Below, one piece after another: positions 10,741-21,547 of a stretch of DNA of 64,000 bases. Origin of the DNA: Emiliania huxleyi CCMP1516 (taxonomy: Eukaryota > Haptophyta > Isochrysidales > Noelaerhabdaceae). The number at the start of each line of letters is the position of its first letter. Within the stretch, counting starts at the first letter, position 1. The stretch is taken from assembly GCF_000372725.1 (NCBI RefSeq), contig NW_005200011.1, positions 554,492 to 618,491 on the forward strand, written 5' to 3'. The notes below the pieces were generated by a model. The model was not told the origin of the DNA and made no database searches. It saw nothing but the letters and a program-made list of their open reading frames with translations. Position numbers and translations under genes: made by a program.

Positions 10741-10945
10741 CTACCTGAGCTGGCAATGGATGCCACCAGGACGCACGGCTAGCAGGAGCCAGTCAGGCAT
10801 GCCCTGCTGTGGAGCAGAGCCGGCTCGCGGCTGGCGCACCGGCGATACTAACTCAGCGCGCCGCGAGAGGCGAATCTGGGCGACTTTGGAGGCGCAGTTC
10901 TCGAGGTTGCCGTCGACGATTGATGTCGGGTAAATTGTCACTGCC
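10741..10945 (-). CDS. Possible exon of an unrecognised gene
   Basis: After a CAG acceptor at about 10945 the minus strand reads TIYPTSIVDGNLENCASKV and QIRLSRRAELVSPVRQ and ends HCQLR with a stop at 10741. The composition looks protein-like, but no partner exon is convincing. A GTATCG just after AEL could be a donor. The opposite strand at 11031-11645 also has a long open frame with less natural composition. Confidence 0.25.
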
Positions 10946-11986
10946 GTCCGGGAAGGTCTTCTCTCAGCAGGCCGAGCGCCGTGGCCTGGCTCGGCTCGCC
11001 GCGAGTCGCGCGAATTTATGTATGTAAAGAGTGAGTGCAGTCGAGAGGACAGGGGAGGGACGCGTCCAAGGGGGGTCCGAGGGGGGAACGGAGGCTTGGG
11101 ATTTTGCATCCATGGCCGGGGAAGGCGAATCGGTCCGTTCGGGAGGCGAATCGGTCCGTTCGGGAGGTCAGCGGATTGTCGCTGTGGAGCGCAGGGGCGA
11201 GGGCGTCGACCGACGGGCGGCGCACCAGGAGCCCCTCGCTGGCGCGGTAGGTCACGGAACGACGGGTCGAGCCCCTCCGCCAAGCGAGGCGGCGGTCGAG
11301 ACGGTGAGCGGTGGGCGTGGCGGAGTACGGCCGACACTACGTGCTGCGGCAGCCCGCGGAGTCGCAGGAGGCGCGGTGGAGCGGCTGCGCTTGGACGCGA
11401 CGGCGAGGCTGGCCGGGCACGCTGTCGTCGAGATAGGCACGCATGTCGAGATCCTGGGTTCGCAGAGGAGGGTTCGTGTGGATGCGGTCGAGTACGACGG
11501 CTACCCGGACGCCGAGCGTCTCCTCTCGTCACGGGATCAAGTGAGACTGAGACGGAGAGCTCTGTGTGCGGACTGCTACCCGGGTACCCAGGTACTGGGC
11601 TGGGTTTTTAGGCATTGTGGGGTTGGCACTCCGGTACCCTCATGACCTCCTGCGGTCTCTGAGATGGACACCAGTGGGTGTGGGACCACAGCCAGGATAC
11701 ACTCTCGAGACCTTGAGCACTTGAGCACTGGATAGGGCCGATTCCGCGTGGTACGGGACTAGACAGCAACGGCTATCCGTGCTGCTGTGCGCCCCCTGGT
11801 GCGTGGTTGCCTTCAAGTTCTTAGATCACAACCCAAGGATGATATAATAAGGCAAAAAGATTGGTTGCGCCTTGCCGATCCGCACCTACCTAGGCTCTTG
11901 GGTGGCGCGCCACTCTTCACAACGAACCTGGTGTGGCTCGGGGAACGGGCGCGAGGCCGCAACGCGAATCAACGTGCACGTGCAGG

Positions 11987-12748
11987 ATGGCTGACGCGAT
12001 GGACGAGGAGGCATTGATCGATGCCGTGGCCGTCCTCAAGCTCGCAAACCCTGGCGCGACCGCAAAGGAGGTGCACGATCTGCTGACCAAGCTGGACGGC
12101 TGGGCCGACGAGTCGCTCAGTCGTGTGAAAAAGGCCTGCTCCAAAGCTGGGAAACGCGGGCTCACAGAGAAGCAGGAGCAGTGCACGGGCGCCGCCGAGG
12201 CCATCCGCCCGGAAGCGAATCGCTTTCCTGTCGTTGACGAGGCGGCTGCGCGGGCTGCCGGCCTGAACGACACTGGGATGGCGACGCTGCGGCGCTACGA
12301 AGCGGCCGCCACGGCGGGCGATGTGGATATGCAGTATCGGCTCGGCTGCAGCGATGAGATGATCGGCATCGGGCCAGCCACCACGTGGTTGCGCATCGCC
12401 GCCGAAGGAGGCCACGCGAAGGCCCAGTACAACCTCGCGTGCGCGTACAAGAGCGGTGAGGGTGCTCCCGTCGATTACAAGGAGTCGGCACGATGGAACC
12501 GCGCGGCCGCCGAGCAGGGGCATACGGAGGCGCAGTGCAATCTCGGACTGTCGTACTGCAAGGGCCAAGGCGTGGCGCAGAGCTATGCAGATGCAAAGGG
12601 CTGGCTCGAAAAGGCAGCGGCGCAGGGCGACGAGTTGGCAGCGCATGAGCTAGGGAAGGTGCAAATGGCACTGGCAGTCCAGGCACGAGGGCACATCGCT
12701 ATGTTTAGTGGCCGCGAGGTTGCCACAGGCTTAGAGAAGAATCGTTGA
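11987..12748 (+). CDS. Sel1-like repeat protein
   Basis: A single-exon frame of 253 residues starts MADAMDEEALIDAVAVL; an in-frame Met at 11933 would add 18 residues. The N-terminal part (about residues 5-55, with GATAKEVHDLL and SLSRVKKACSK) is a helical module. The C-terminal half carries Sel1-type TPR-like units, with the signatures AEGGHAKAQYNLACAYKSGE, AAEQGHTEAQCNLGLSYCKG and AAAQGDELAAHELGKV. Sel1 repeats build alpha-solenoids that scaffold complexes, for example in ER-associated degradation or signalling; the partner is unknown here. No signal peptide or membrane span is visible, so it is probably cytosolic. Confidence 0.8.
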   Translation: MADAMDEEALIDAVAVLKLANPGATAKEVHDLLTKLDGWADESLSRVKKACSKAGKRGLTEKQEQCTGAAEAIRPEANRFPVVDEAAARAAGLNDTGMATLRRYEAAATAGDVDMQYRLGCSDEMIGIGPATTWLRIAAEGGHAKAQYNLACAYKSGEGAPVDYKESARWNRAAAEQGHTEAQCNLGLSYCKGQGVAQSYADAKGWLEKAAAQGDELAAHELGKVQMALAVQARGHIAMFSGREVATGLEKNR

Positions 12749-13084
12749 ACAAAGTCTGAGCACGGTAGCGGCATCGTTGAACAAACTGCATAAGCACGGC
12801 ACGACCTTACACGGCTTTAGTTTGAAGCGGGACGGATGTTCGTACTGTTGGTCGCATTTTAATCGGCAGTTCTATAGAAAATAGCTTGGTTGTGACAAGA
12901 GGCCCACTAGCTCGTCTAGGACAACACACGACACCTCGATACTAACAAAGACTCCGATACATGAGGTATGTGAAGACGTACCTGCACCTGGTACTGTCTG
13001 TGCGATTTCTGGAACGTACTTTGTACTTTTAGCTTACTGGGAGAAAAGGGAGAGGCAGGCGCGATTTCTAGGCCCTTGGGGGCC

Positions 13085-13540
13085 CTACCACTCAGCGCAG
13101 TCGGAGAAAGAAGCCGGTGAACGAATCTTCGGAGAGGATGGGGCAGTCATCACTGCCGCGCTCACTGACTGGCTGGGTTCGAGAGATTGTGCGAGAGATT
13201 GTGGGAGAGAGCTTGCGTCGGAGTCGTTCCTCCGCTCCCACCTGTCGAGTGCAAGCTTCAGTTCCTTGGAGTCGAGGTACCAGACGCCGTCAACCTGCCC
13301 TGCGCCCTGAGCAAAGTCGAGGGCCTTTTCCCTCTCGGCCCGAGCCTGGGCGGCAGCGGCCTGGCGCGTTGCATTCTTCTTTGCGTTTGACGGCTTCTTC
13401 TTACCGTCTCCATGGGTGCCCGCTCCATTGCCGCTCAAGTGCCCACGCGGGGCAGCAAGGGGCGCGCCACCAATTTGGCTAGGAGGGGCGGCTAACTTGC
13501 TCGTCCGGAAACCTGCCTCGTCGACAATCCCTTTCTGTGA
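13085..13540 (-). CDS. Lys/Ala-rich fragment, probably a 3' exon abutting a repeat
   Basis: The minus strand reads KLAAPPSQIGGAPL, GDGKKKPSNAKKNATRQ, AQARAEREKALDFAQG, VDGVWYLDSKELKLALDRWE and ends SFSDCAEW at 13085. The middle looks like genuine protein. Upstream the frame enters the 318-bp repeat at 13553-13870, so the 5' part is either cut off by the repeat or lies in exons I cannot see. Family unknown. Confidence 0.4.
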   Translation of the reverse strand, partial: SQKGIVDEAGFRTSKLAAPPSQIGGAPLAAPRGHLSGNGAGTHGDGKKKPSNAKKNATRQAAAAQARAEREKALDFAQGAGQVDGVWYLDSKELKLALDRWERRNDSDASSLPQSLAQSLEPSQSVSAAVMTAPSSPKIRSPASFSDCAEW

Positions 13541-13552
13541 ACAGCCTACTGT

Positions 13553-13870
13553 GCTGCATGAATGGTTGGGCAGGTGTGAACAACACCTCGTGACCACGGC
13601 GCCACAGGCGCCTGTTGATGGGTCCAGGTGATAGCCCTGAATGGGCAATGCATACGCCTAGTTGGGCCTCAGATCGCCCGACCGCGTCCCGGTGCTCTGT
13701 GGTCGGATTTGTGACGCCGCCGCAACGCGCTGCGGTCGGGGCCCCTCCGGAGGCCGAGGATGGCCGTGACGGACCGGGACGAGCTCTGGGAGGTAGAGTG
13801 TCAGTGTATATATTGTAGAGACTAACCATGTGCACAATATCTCTCACTCTAGCTAAGCCTGGGAAGGCGA
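13553..13870. repeat. 318-bp dispersed repeat T, copy 1
   Basis: Matches 21548-21863 over its whole length with scattered substitutions and no obvious frame-breaking indel. The minus strand keeps a similar peptide in both copies (RDIVHMVSLYNIYTDTLPPR here; RDIVHVVSLYNIYTDTLPPR in the other). Confidence 0.85.
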
Positions 13871-14457
13871 TGCCGGGGCCGTACAGCAGCTTGATGGTGC
13901 TTCGCCGGCGTGCGTCCCGGAGCGGTGCCCCGGTGCCGGACGGGCGGTCCGTGGCCCGTGGGACAAAATCGGGGACAACGCCGACACCGCTTTGATTCGA
14001 CTTTTAACTTCAAACAAAGACAGTCGCACGCGCCGCGCCGCGGCGCGTGCGACTGTCAGGAGCGGATCCGTCAGTTAGTCGTGTTGACGCCGGGCTCGTG
14101 TCCCCCACAACTTGCCCAACCATTCCTCCAGCAAGTATGTGATAGAAGACGTACTGTGCGATTTCGGGGCCTGGGGTTGTGCGTTCACATTTTTTTCTCA
14201 ATACATAACGCGGCTGGTGCTCGTGGAAACTTTGGGTGGCATTGCGCCGCCCACCAAGCAGTTCCTCCACGTGTTCGCCAAGGAAGCGGCGGGCACCAAC
14301 ACGGACCGGACGGGTACGGGGCGGCGTCGGCGAGCCGCGAGCGCCTCCTCCTTCGTCGTCCACCACACGCAGCAGATCCGAGTACAATCACTTTTCTGTG
14401 AACCGACGCTGGACATCGGACAAGTGGTCCACACGCTGAACAGAAAATGTTCAATCT

Positions 14458-15140
14458 CAATGTCCCACCCCCCTGCGCGCGGGCCTTCTAGGCTCGCGGG
14501 TAGTCTCCCCTCATTCCCAGGGCCTCCAGGGCTCGCACCTCAACCTCTCACACAGACCAGCGCAAAGCGCCATAGGACGTATTTTCTCAGTGTATGTGGC
14601 TCTTACGTACATTCCCGTAGTTTTCTTGTCAATAACAAGGTCTGTGAACTTCAGGGCTCGCACCTCAACCTACCTCTCACAGACCAGCGCATAGCGCCAG
14701 AATTCTTTTCTTCTCATAACAAGGCAACACAAAACAACGCGCGCGCGTGAACAGACAGGGCTCCAGGCCCCAAATGACGTGTGAGTGTTAGAGTTGTTTG
14801 GTATTGCTAAAAATCTCTCTCTAACAAGGCTGTGAACAGCCTATGTGAAGACATGCGAGCGATTTCGGGGCCTGGGGTTGTGAGAATTTTTTCTCAATAC
14901 AAGGTGTGTGAACAAGGTACAAGCTCCGGTCTTTTTGTTTTTGAGCTTAGCCTTCGATGTTATGAAACAACGCAAGGCGGACATGGCATATCGCTCTCGG
15001 GCCCACAGACATCCCGCACACTCGCCGCACACCCTCTGTGAACAAGCACTTATAATCTCTCTTCACGTAAAATCTCTTCATAATGTGTATTTCACAGCCT
15101 TGTTATTGAGAAGAAAATACGTCCTAGGGCGCTGTGCGTA
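14458..15140. repeat. Composite of dispersed repeats P, S and a 28-bp motif
   Basis: 14458-14580 matches the minus strand of 43730-43860 (CCCGCGCGCAGG, CAGACCAGCGCA and similar). 14757-14818 is repeat P. 14585-14613 carries the TCAGTGTATGTGGCTCTTAC motif found at 32904 and 45891. 15098-15140 repeats the TTGTTATTGAGAAGAAAATA block. A GGIAPPTK-coding piece at about 14215-14300 has a counterpart on the minus strand of 44030-44110, probably the rest of the same mobile element. Confidence 0.65.
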
Positions 15141-15204
15141 CACACAAAAACAAAAAGCTGAGGCTTGGAGGGTCTGCCACTACTCGGCGTCCCAGCGACG
15201 GCGC

Positions 15205-15547
15205 ATGCCGGGCAGCAGCGCTACGCTCGTCCCCGAGACCGGGGTGCAGCGCGACTGGGAGGAGCGAGAGTTTGCGCAGTCCATCCAGCTTGGCATCAAG
15301 TCGCTCGCGCAGTTCCTGAACGAGTTTGGTCTGCGCTAGCAGCCCCGTCCGACACACTTCAACACACAGAGCAGAGCGAAGGTCCCTGCGAACCGCATTG
15401 CTGACGCCTCCCCTCGCGCACGCAGAGAACACGACGCGTACCAAGCTCGCCAGTCTAAACAGCAAAATTGCGAGGCTCGAGCGGCGAATGACACTAGTGG
15501 AGGCGACGTTCGACTCGGTCAACCAGCCTCCCGCGGCCACGAGCTGA
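15205..15547 (+). CDS. BRK1: BRICK1/HSPC300 subunit of the WAVE/SCAR complex
   Basis: Two exons (15205-15328 and 15426-15547) give 81 residues, the usual length of BRK1. A GT-AG intron splits the protein in phase 1. Exon 1 contains VQRDWEEREFAQSIQLGIKS then FLNEF. Exon 2 gives RTKLASLNSKIARLERRMTL. This matches the family pattern of an N-terminal DWxNRE helix and a C-terminal coiled coil LxxLNxKLxxLERRIxxxE with exact spacing across the splice. BRK1 is the small coiled-coil subunit of the WAVE regulatory complex, which activates Arp2/3 to build branched actin. The start is the Met at MPGSSATLVPETG, and the chosen intron restores family length exactly. Confidence 0.88.
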
Positions 15548-16315
15548 CAGTGCGTGTCAGCCACACGGTGGCGCAGGGCTCTTACTGTATCTGTGCTTGC
15601 GGGCGGTTTTCCTTTTCCCTGATCGATGATGTCTGATGTGCGACGCGAGGCCGCCGGGACCACTCATGCGCGTGTTGGGCGTAGGCGGGGTGTGGCGCTC
15701 TCGAACTATAAATTCGTCTCTTTTTTCTCCCCAAGACGCACTGTCGTCTATCCACTACGGGTCGGAGCAGGCCCATGATCCGCTCACCGTCCACCTCGCG
15801 CCGCCCGCCCGGGTGCCGGGGGGACACCGGACACGCCGTGTGGATTCTGACGATAAGTGGTTGTGTTAGTGCTGGATACCGTCCTCGCGTTTCATGCTTT
15901 GGGACGACTTTGGCCCTTTCACGTCTGTCTGTCTCGGAGCGTAGCGCTAGCGGGATCGCCGACTTTCGACGCCGACTTGGTCGCCTTGGCCGAGCGTTTT
16001 TGATCTCTGGATCTGTGGGCGCCCGCCCGCCGCCTCTGAGGGGGTCGGGCCCCCTAGACTGAAAACAAAAACAAGCTCGAAAACAGCCAAAATCAGCCTG
16101 CGAGAGAGGCACTGCGCGCCGCTGACCTCAATGTGGGGAGATGTGTGCCGACACCAATACTGATCTAAAACCTGGAAACCCTTGTTCAAAGCCGACCCTA
16201 AGCGCCATCCTTCCTGCTCTCACCTGATGCTGCTTCCCCGCGCCGCCTCCTTGGGCCCCCTTGGGCGTATTTTCTACTCCCAGTGGGGTCCGGGCCCCCG
16301 GGCCCCCTCCTGTTT

Positions 16316-16560
16316 TCTTGGAGCACTTGGAGTGCAGTCGGCAACCTCACATCCAGGGCCGGGGAGCTCAGAAGCGCACCCAGCGGGCCGGATGATCGGG
16401 ATCGGGCTACGGGCTAGAGAGCCCTGACCCCTAGGGGGGGTGCGCGTTCGCAGGGCAAGGGCCTTAAAGTAAACACGGGTCTCCGAGGGTTGGCCCCGCG
16501 TACCGGGTTTCCCCTTAACTGCAGGACGCCCCCTCTACTCGGAGCTAATGAACACCACAC
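16316..16560. repeat. Dispersed repeat Q, copy 2
   Basis: GGAGCACTTGGAGTGCAGTC, then GCGGGCCGGATGATCGGGAT, AACACGGGTCTCCGAGGGTT and CCCTCTACTCGGAGCTA. The 20834 copy shares the first half and the 22316 copy the second half. Confidence 0.85.
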
Positions 16561-16635
16561 TGCACGCCTCACACGTCACACCACCACTCCACACTCACTC
16601 GCGCAGGCACTTGAGTAGACCCCCCGCCTGAGGGC

Positions 16636-17304
16636 TCACCCCCTGTCCTCCCAGGGTTCCGACCCCCTTTGATTCGTTCTCTTGCTCGTCTCACGAGCGT
16701 CATGCGACGGCCGGTGTGGCCGTTTCCCTCGTTGTTGGTGTCGCTTCCTCCGCTGCCGCCCTTCATCTCCGCCAGCTTCTCCCGGCTCCACCGCTTCCGA
16801 GGGCGTCGACGGCCCGGCCGAGGTCTCCCCGGGCGAGGGCGACGGCATTGGGTCGTGTCGCCTCCCCTCCCAGGGAGGTCGAGCCCGCTCTCCCTGGTCG
16901 GCGAGTCGTGCCCGCACTCGCGGCCTCTCTATCGTCCCCGGCTCGCCCCCCCCCTCCGCCGGCTCCTCTCCAGGCTCGGGGAGGCATGGCTCTCCCTGTC
17001 GAAGGTCGCGGTGGTCCGGTTGCCACTGCGACTGGCCTTCCCCCGGTGAGCCCGTACGTCCCGACTCCACTCTCAGAGGCCGCGTTAGCTCATCTCTCAC
17101 CTCCTCCGACAACTGACCCCAAGCCCCCCCCGGGGTCCTCCGGCCTCGGCTTTCCGGTTCGCCGGCGGGTCCGCTATCGTACCGCGGTGACTCCCCTCCC
17201 CCATCTCCTCCTCCCGGGTACACCTTTTCTGTTTTCTGTTTTTCAAAACGCCCGCCCGCCCGCCACCCCGAAGCGGCTCGGCCCCCCACAGATCCAGAGA
17301 TCAA
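16636..17304 (-). CDS. Charged gag-like ORF of a repeat element
   Basis: A 222-residue open frame begins inside the right TIR (ISGSVGGRAAS) and is rich in Gly, Glu, Arg and Pro. Its end, RRKRHQQRGKRPHRP then ARETSKRTNQRG, resembles the end of the 63-residue minus frame at 22492-22680 (KKRHQKRLQRQWGDARKASK then RPNQTGD). Both are followed downstream by repeat-Q sequence. That suggests the same element family, with a basic nucleic-acid-binding tail. No RT or integrase is found. Low complexity makes the coding status uncertain. Confidence 0.35.
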   Translation of the reverse strand: MISGSVGGRAASGWRAGGRFEKQKTEKVYPGGGDGGGESPRYDSGPAGEPESRGRRTPGGAWGQLSEEVRDELTRPLRVESGRTGSPGEGQSQWQPDHRDLRQGEPCLPEPGEEPAEGGGEPGTIERPRVRARLADQGERARPPWEGRRHDPMPSPSPGETSAGPSTPSEAVEPGEAGGDEGRQRRKRHQQRGKRPHRPSHDARETSKRTNQRGSEPWEDRG

Positions 17305-17396
17305 AACCCCTTGGCCCTTCTTTTAATTGCTGCCAACTCGGCTGGCGCGAAGCCGTTTTTCTTTTGCTGTTGTGTAAGAAAGAAAGAAAAGCACAA

Positions 17397-17612
17397 CCCA
17401 AAGGAGGGATGGGAGGACGGCACGCCGCCACCACACAGGGATTTCACGGGAAGGAAGGTGTGTTGCTAGCCGTCGCCCACCCTTGGGCGTCTGCCTCTTC
17501 CTATCTCTCTTCGTTCGCACGCAGTCCCTCGCTCGCCGATTCTCGCTGCAACCTTCATGCCACCTCGCGGTCGTCCCACTCTCGTCGTTCTCTCCTGTCT
17601 TTTGCTGTCGTT
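17397..17612. repeat. Dispersed repeat R, copy 2 (long form)
   Basis: Shares about 200 bases with 44522-44735: GGGAGGATGG-type core, GCTAGCCGTCGCCCACCCTT, CTCGCTGCAACCTTCATGCC, CCCACTCTCGTCGTTCTCTC. The short copies at 511 and 36468 keep only the first part. Confidence 0.85.
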
Positions 17613-17732
17613 TCTTGGGAGACAAACTAATAAAGATTTTTTGAGCTAGCCTTCGATGTTACGAAGATTTTTTTGATCGTACGATGACGTTACGTTCGAG
17701 AGCGGCCCTTCATCGTCAACGCGTTGCACTCG

Positions 17733-18798
17733 ATGCCGCCGCAACAAATTACGAGCGACGACTTCGCCGCGCGCTACCGCGCCACGCTCGGCGCGCTGTG
17801 GTCGCGAGGCCGGTCGGGCGGCTCACCCTGGGCGGCGGTGCGTATCGCAGAGGTTGCTTTCTTCGAGGACGGTGGGCTCGTGGAGTGGTTCTTCTCTGCA
17901 AAGGACGGTGTGCTGCGGCGCAAGCACCGCACCAGCCTGAGCACCGAGCGGCTGGCCGATGAGATGGGCCGGAGAGCCAAAGGCCGGGCCGGCCCTGACG
18001 ACGTGCACGCCCTCGCGTACTTCCTGCGAGGCTGCTCTGTCTCGGCGACACCCCTCACTCGTAGCAGGCTGCAGTGGCTACTGCAAGGGGATGAGTCGCG
18101 GCGTGAAGGCCTGCGGGCTATTCAGCGGTTCGTGGTGCCGCGTGGGGAGCACGAGACCGTTCTGCGAGTCGACTGGCGCGCCCACATCGTCGACCTTCAG
18201 CTCCGCAGCTCAAGGCACCACACACACACACACACACGCTCGCGCGCGGACAAACACATTGATCGTCTATACCCTTTTTACCTTTCCCGCACCCAGGCAG
18301 CGGCTGGTCGACTGTTTGGTTGCGGCCGAGACGCGCCTCGCCACCCACTCGCCGGCGCTGTCGCACTCGCAGCAGCAGCGGCACGTCCCAGCGACGGTGG
18401 CAACAGAGGCGACGGCCCATTGCGCCTCACTTTCGGAGGCTTTGCACCGCGACATTTCTCCAATGGCCCGTCGCATCGTGGCCGACTTCAAGCCGGTGGC
18501 AGCTTCGGGGTCAGGTGGTGGCTCGCGGCCGCATCTCGTGCTGCTTTGGGCGGCGGCGCCTCCCGCGGCGGGCCCTCTGCCGGCCACACTGCTCCCAGCC
18601 TCGGCGCCTGTGCAGCCACTGCCGGAGACGGAGAGCGCGGTAGCGGATGGCGAAAGGGCGGAGATCGGGGACGGGGCTGAAATTGTCGGTGCTGTCTCCT
18701 GCGCCAGTGTAGGACAGGGAGCGGGGCGGGCTGCCTCTTTGCCAGACGAGCAGAGAGAAACATGCAATGTAGCAATGTACGAGGGAGTCACGCCTTGA
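17733..18798 (+). CDS. Unrecognised two-exon protein, about 327 residues
   Basis: Exon 1 (17733-18214) starts MPPQQITSDDFAARYR, with SPWAAVRIAEVAFFEDGG and LRAIQRFVVPRGEHETVLRV as the most conserved-looking parts. An 82-nt GC-AG intron (18215-18296) containing a CA microsatellite joins SSR in phase 2 to QRLVDCLVAAETRLATH. The C-terminal half turns Ala/Pro-rich and then acidic (VADGERAEIGDGAEI). No signal peptide or membrane span is visible. The first half looks like a folded domain, possibly with beta strands around EWFFSAKDGVLRRK, but I cannot name a family. The GC donor (TCAAG/GCACC) is supported by frame continuity on both sides. Confidence 0.6.
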
Positions 18799-19026
18799 GT
18801 GCGACCCGGCACGCGCTAGGAGCGCATAGCGCATGAGCCATCAGGCTGCGAGGCTGGTGCGACCACGCGGAAAAATCTGCCGCCGTCTCTCCGGTGCTCT
18901 CCAGTCTCCTCTCTCTGTCGGATCTCTCATTGGTCGCGCGTCTCTTTTGGCTGTCTATGACACTCGTACGTTGTGTCGCACTGTACTGTACTGCACCTAG
19001 GTCGTGTGCTCTCCCAGCTCTAAAAA

Positions 19027-20301
19027 TCACACCTTGAGAAACGTTCCCCGCTCCCCTTGCGCTCTCAAGTCGCGGTCGGTCCTCACAGTTGCACGCGCTT
19101 CGGTCTTCGTGCAATCGAGTCTCTCCTCCGCGGGCGTCACAGCCTCCCCACCCCTGCCGTCGACGTCCGCGTCGCTCGACTCCGAGCCGTCGCTCGCGCC
19201 GCCCGCCTCACGTCGCCTCGCTGCTGATTTGTCCGCCGAGGCCGGCGCCTTTGCCTCAGCTGCAGTCGAGCGCCGCGGCGGTCCGTGGGGGCCGGGAGTC
19301 CTACGGACCTCGCTCTTCCACTGCTCATAGAGCCGGTGGCCGGTCCGTCCGTGTTCGGCAATTCGGTCCATCCCGCACTGCGCCTCGGAGGAGCGCACCA
19401 GCAGGTAGTCCCAAAAGACGTACTCGCCTAAGCGGGTGCGGATGCGCGCGCGAGTGTGGGAAGCCGCAGCTGGACAAGGAGGGAGGAGAGGCGACGCACT
19501 GAGGGGATCGGGCATCTAATCTCTGGCCCGCAACCGGCTCATGCGGCAGTGGCAGCCCCGCCTTTACGCGCTTGAGCGAATGGAACACGGAGGAGTATGA
19601 GCGCTGAAACTCGAGCACGAGGCCGGCGAGGGAGTCATAACCAAACTTTTTGTAGTAGAGCTCGCGCCGCCGGCTGAGTCCGACGCAGCCCCACTTGGAG
19701 TTGAGCTTGAGCGCGAGCACGATGTGCTTGTACCTACTCATTGCACCAGGTGTGGCATCGTGGCCGTGCCACCGCGCTGATGGCCCTAGCCGGTGTCACT
19801 CACGTCTGGCCGTCGACCGACGACTTGAAGCTAAGCGGCACACGCTCGAGCTCGCGCTGGCCCTGGGTGAGGTAGGCAGCCAAAAACACGGCCTCGACGC
19901 ACTTGATCGGGAGGGACAGCCTCGTGATCTCGCGCGCCGTCTCCAGGATTCGGCTCATCGGTCTCTGCTTGCGCACCTGCTGCCGCAACGGCCAGCGTCG
20001 GTGCCGCGAGCACGGGCTAGGCTGCAATTGGCCGGTGTGTGTGACGCGCATCAAAGTAGTTGACCTCGGTGAAGTTGTATCCCAGCTTCTCAATGTAGGC
20101 CTGAACCGCAACCACTTTGCTCTCGACCGATGCTGTCGACACGGCTAGGATTGGCGGCGTAGGGTACGGTGGACGCGGGAGGTCCTTGCGGATCCGGAGC
20201 GCGGCCACAGCGGCGTCGAAATCCGACTCCTCGGTTGGGGCGACTGGCGGCTCGGACTCAGCGGTCGCGTCGGCGACCGCCTCGCCGTCCGTATGTGGCA
20301 T
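19027..20301 (-). CDS. Vasohibin-family tubulin carboxypeptidase
   Basis: Four exons on the minus strand (20301-20050, 19976-19804, 19733-19528, 19469-19027) give about 357 residues. Landmarks: YIEKLGYNFTEVNYFD, then RPMSRILETAREITRLSLPI, KCVEAVFLAAYL, LERVPLSFKS, YKHIVLAL, CVGLSRRRELYYK and LVLEFQRSYSSVFHSLKRVK. These match the vasohibin core, with the catalytic Cys in IKCVEA, His in KHIVL and Ser in GLSRR. Vasohibins remove the C-terminal tyrosine of alpha-tubulin, normally with the small chaperone SVBP, which I do not see here. Intron 1 is GC-AG, intron 2 GT-AG (GTGAGT), and intron 3 is tentative. The C-terminal tail is low-complexity and charged, as in other members. Confidence 0.82.
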
Positions 20302-20833
20302 CGCACATACAGCGCGAGGACCGGACGGTTTGAAACGGAAAGGCGACTCTGAAATCAGTCTGTCTGCGATAGACGCAGCCACTCCCAGCTGCTCGGTGTG
20401 AACAGAGTTCGTACACCGAGCAGCAGGGAGCGCCGCAACTCGAGATCCCCCGAGAGTTCACGCGGAGTCGGCTGGGGCTATACCAGACAGGAAATCAGTC
20501 TACATGCCAAGATTGAAAAGTAACATGTCTGGACGTCGTCCGTTCGTGACGTCTCACTGCACGACGGGGGGCCAGAGGCAGGAGCTCGACTCGCCGCTAT
20601 GAGCCCGCCCCTCCCCTCCCCTCAGCAGAGCAGGCGCGTGAAACCATGCGGATTCACGCAACGTATATTGGCAATCAATCTCCGAGGTGTTGGGTATCCA
20701 AAATCCTGCTCGTGCAGGTGGGGACCCTGTCCTCCTCCCACCCCTCGTTTGGGATGTCTGTTTTCTTTCTTTGGAGGGGGGGGGGGGGGGGATCTTGCTA
20801 CTGGATGCTTCCCCCAAAGGCAAGTGGAAATAG

Positions 20834-21020
20834 CACTTGGAGCACTTGGAGTGCAGTCGGCAACCTCACATCCAGGGCCGGTGAGCTGAGAAGCGCATCC
20901 AGCGGGCCGGATGATCGGCATCGGGCTACGGGCTAGAGAGCCCTGACCCCTAGCTAGGGGGGGGCGCGCATTCGCAGGGCAAGGGCCTTAACCCCTAAAC
21001 GGCTACCGAAACGGGGTGCC
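20834..21020. repeat. Dispersed repeat Q, copy 3
   Basis: CACTTGGAGCACTTGGAGTG, then GCGGGCCGGATGATCGGCAT and GGGCTAGAGAGCCCTGACCC, closely matching 16316-16440. A G(15) run lies just upstream at about 20777. Confidence 0.85.
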
Positions 21021-21547
21021 CGGAAGGGCGATATCACGGCGGCCTAACTGTGCCTCCGTGCGCTCGCCACATACCCCCTGCTGCCCGAGGGTCGTGTTAG
21101 TACTTTATTGGGCACATACAGAGGCGGTGGGAAGCCACCACGTTCCCTTCAAATTTCCCGCCACCGAGCTCCGGAGCGCGCTCTGCACGAGCTCCTGGGA
21201 CGCGGTTTCGTCTTTCGATCCCAGACGGTCGTCGCACGTCGGCGCCCCAGTGAGGTCCGCCGTCATAAGTGTAGCACGCTACTAGACACACTGCCTCCAA
21301 GTTGAGCGGTGGAAAATTGTGACGAAGCCACGCACCGAGGCGCCGGCGTCCCTCTGGCAATCTGCCACCGACAGCAACACGCCTTTGATCACCGGCTGCT
21401 TGCGCTCCGCATACTCTCCAGAAGCTGTTGGTTGTGTGGCTGGTGATACTTCTATCAGCCTTCCTCATGCACAATGTTGCCGTTGAGCTACGAGGCTGCA
21501 ACCCGTCGTCATTTGAGTTTGCTGCCAGCCACACACAGCGCGTTCCT

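Larger units (their letters stand above)
15998..17306. mobile_element. Candidate TIR element with gag-like minus-strand ORF
   Basis: A perfect 22-bp inverted repeat, ttttgatctctggatctgtg plus gg, lies at 15998-16019 and, inverted, at 17285-17306. The repeat is followed inward by C-rich and A-rich stretches at both ends. Between them lie a long minus-strand frame (16636-17304) and a copy of repeat Q (16316-16560). No transposase or reverse transcriptase motif is seen, so it looks non-autonomous or decayed. Confidence 0.55.
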
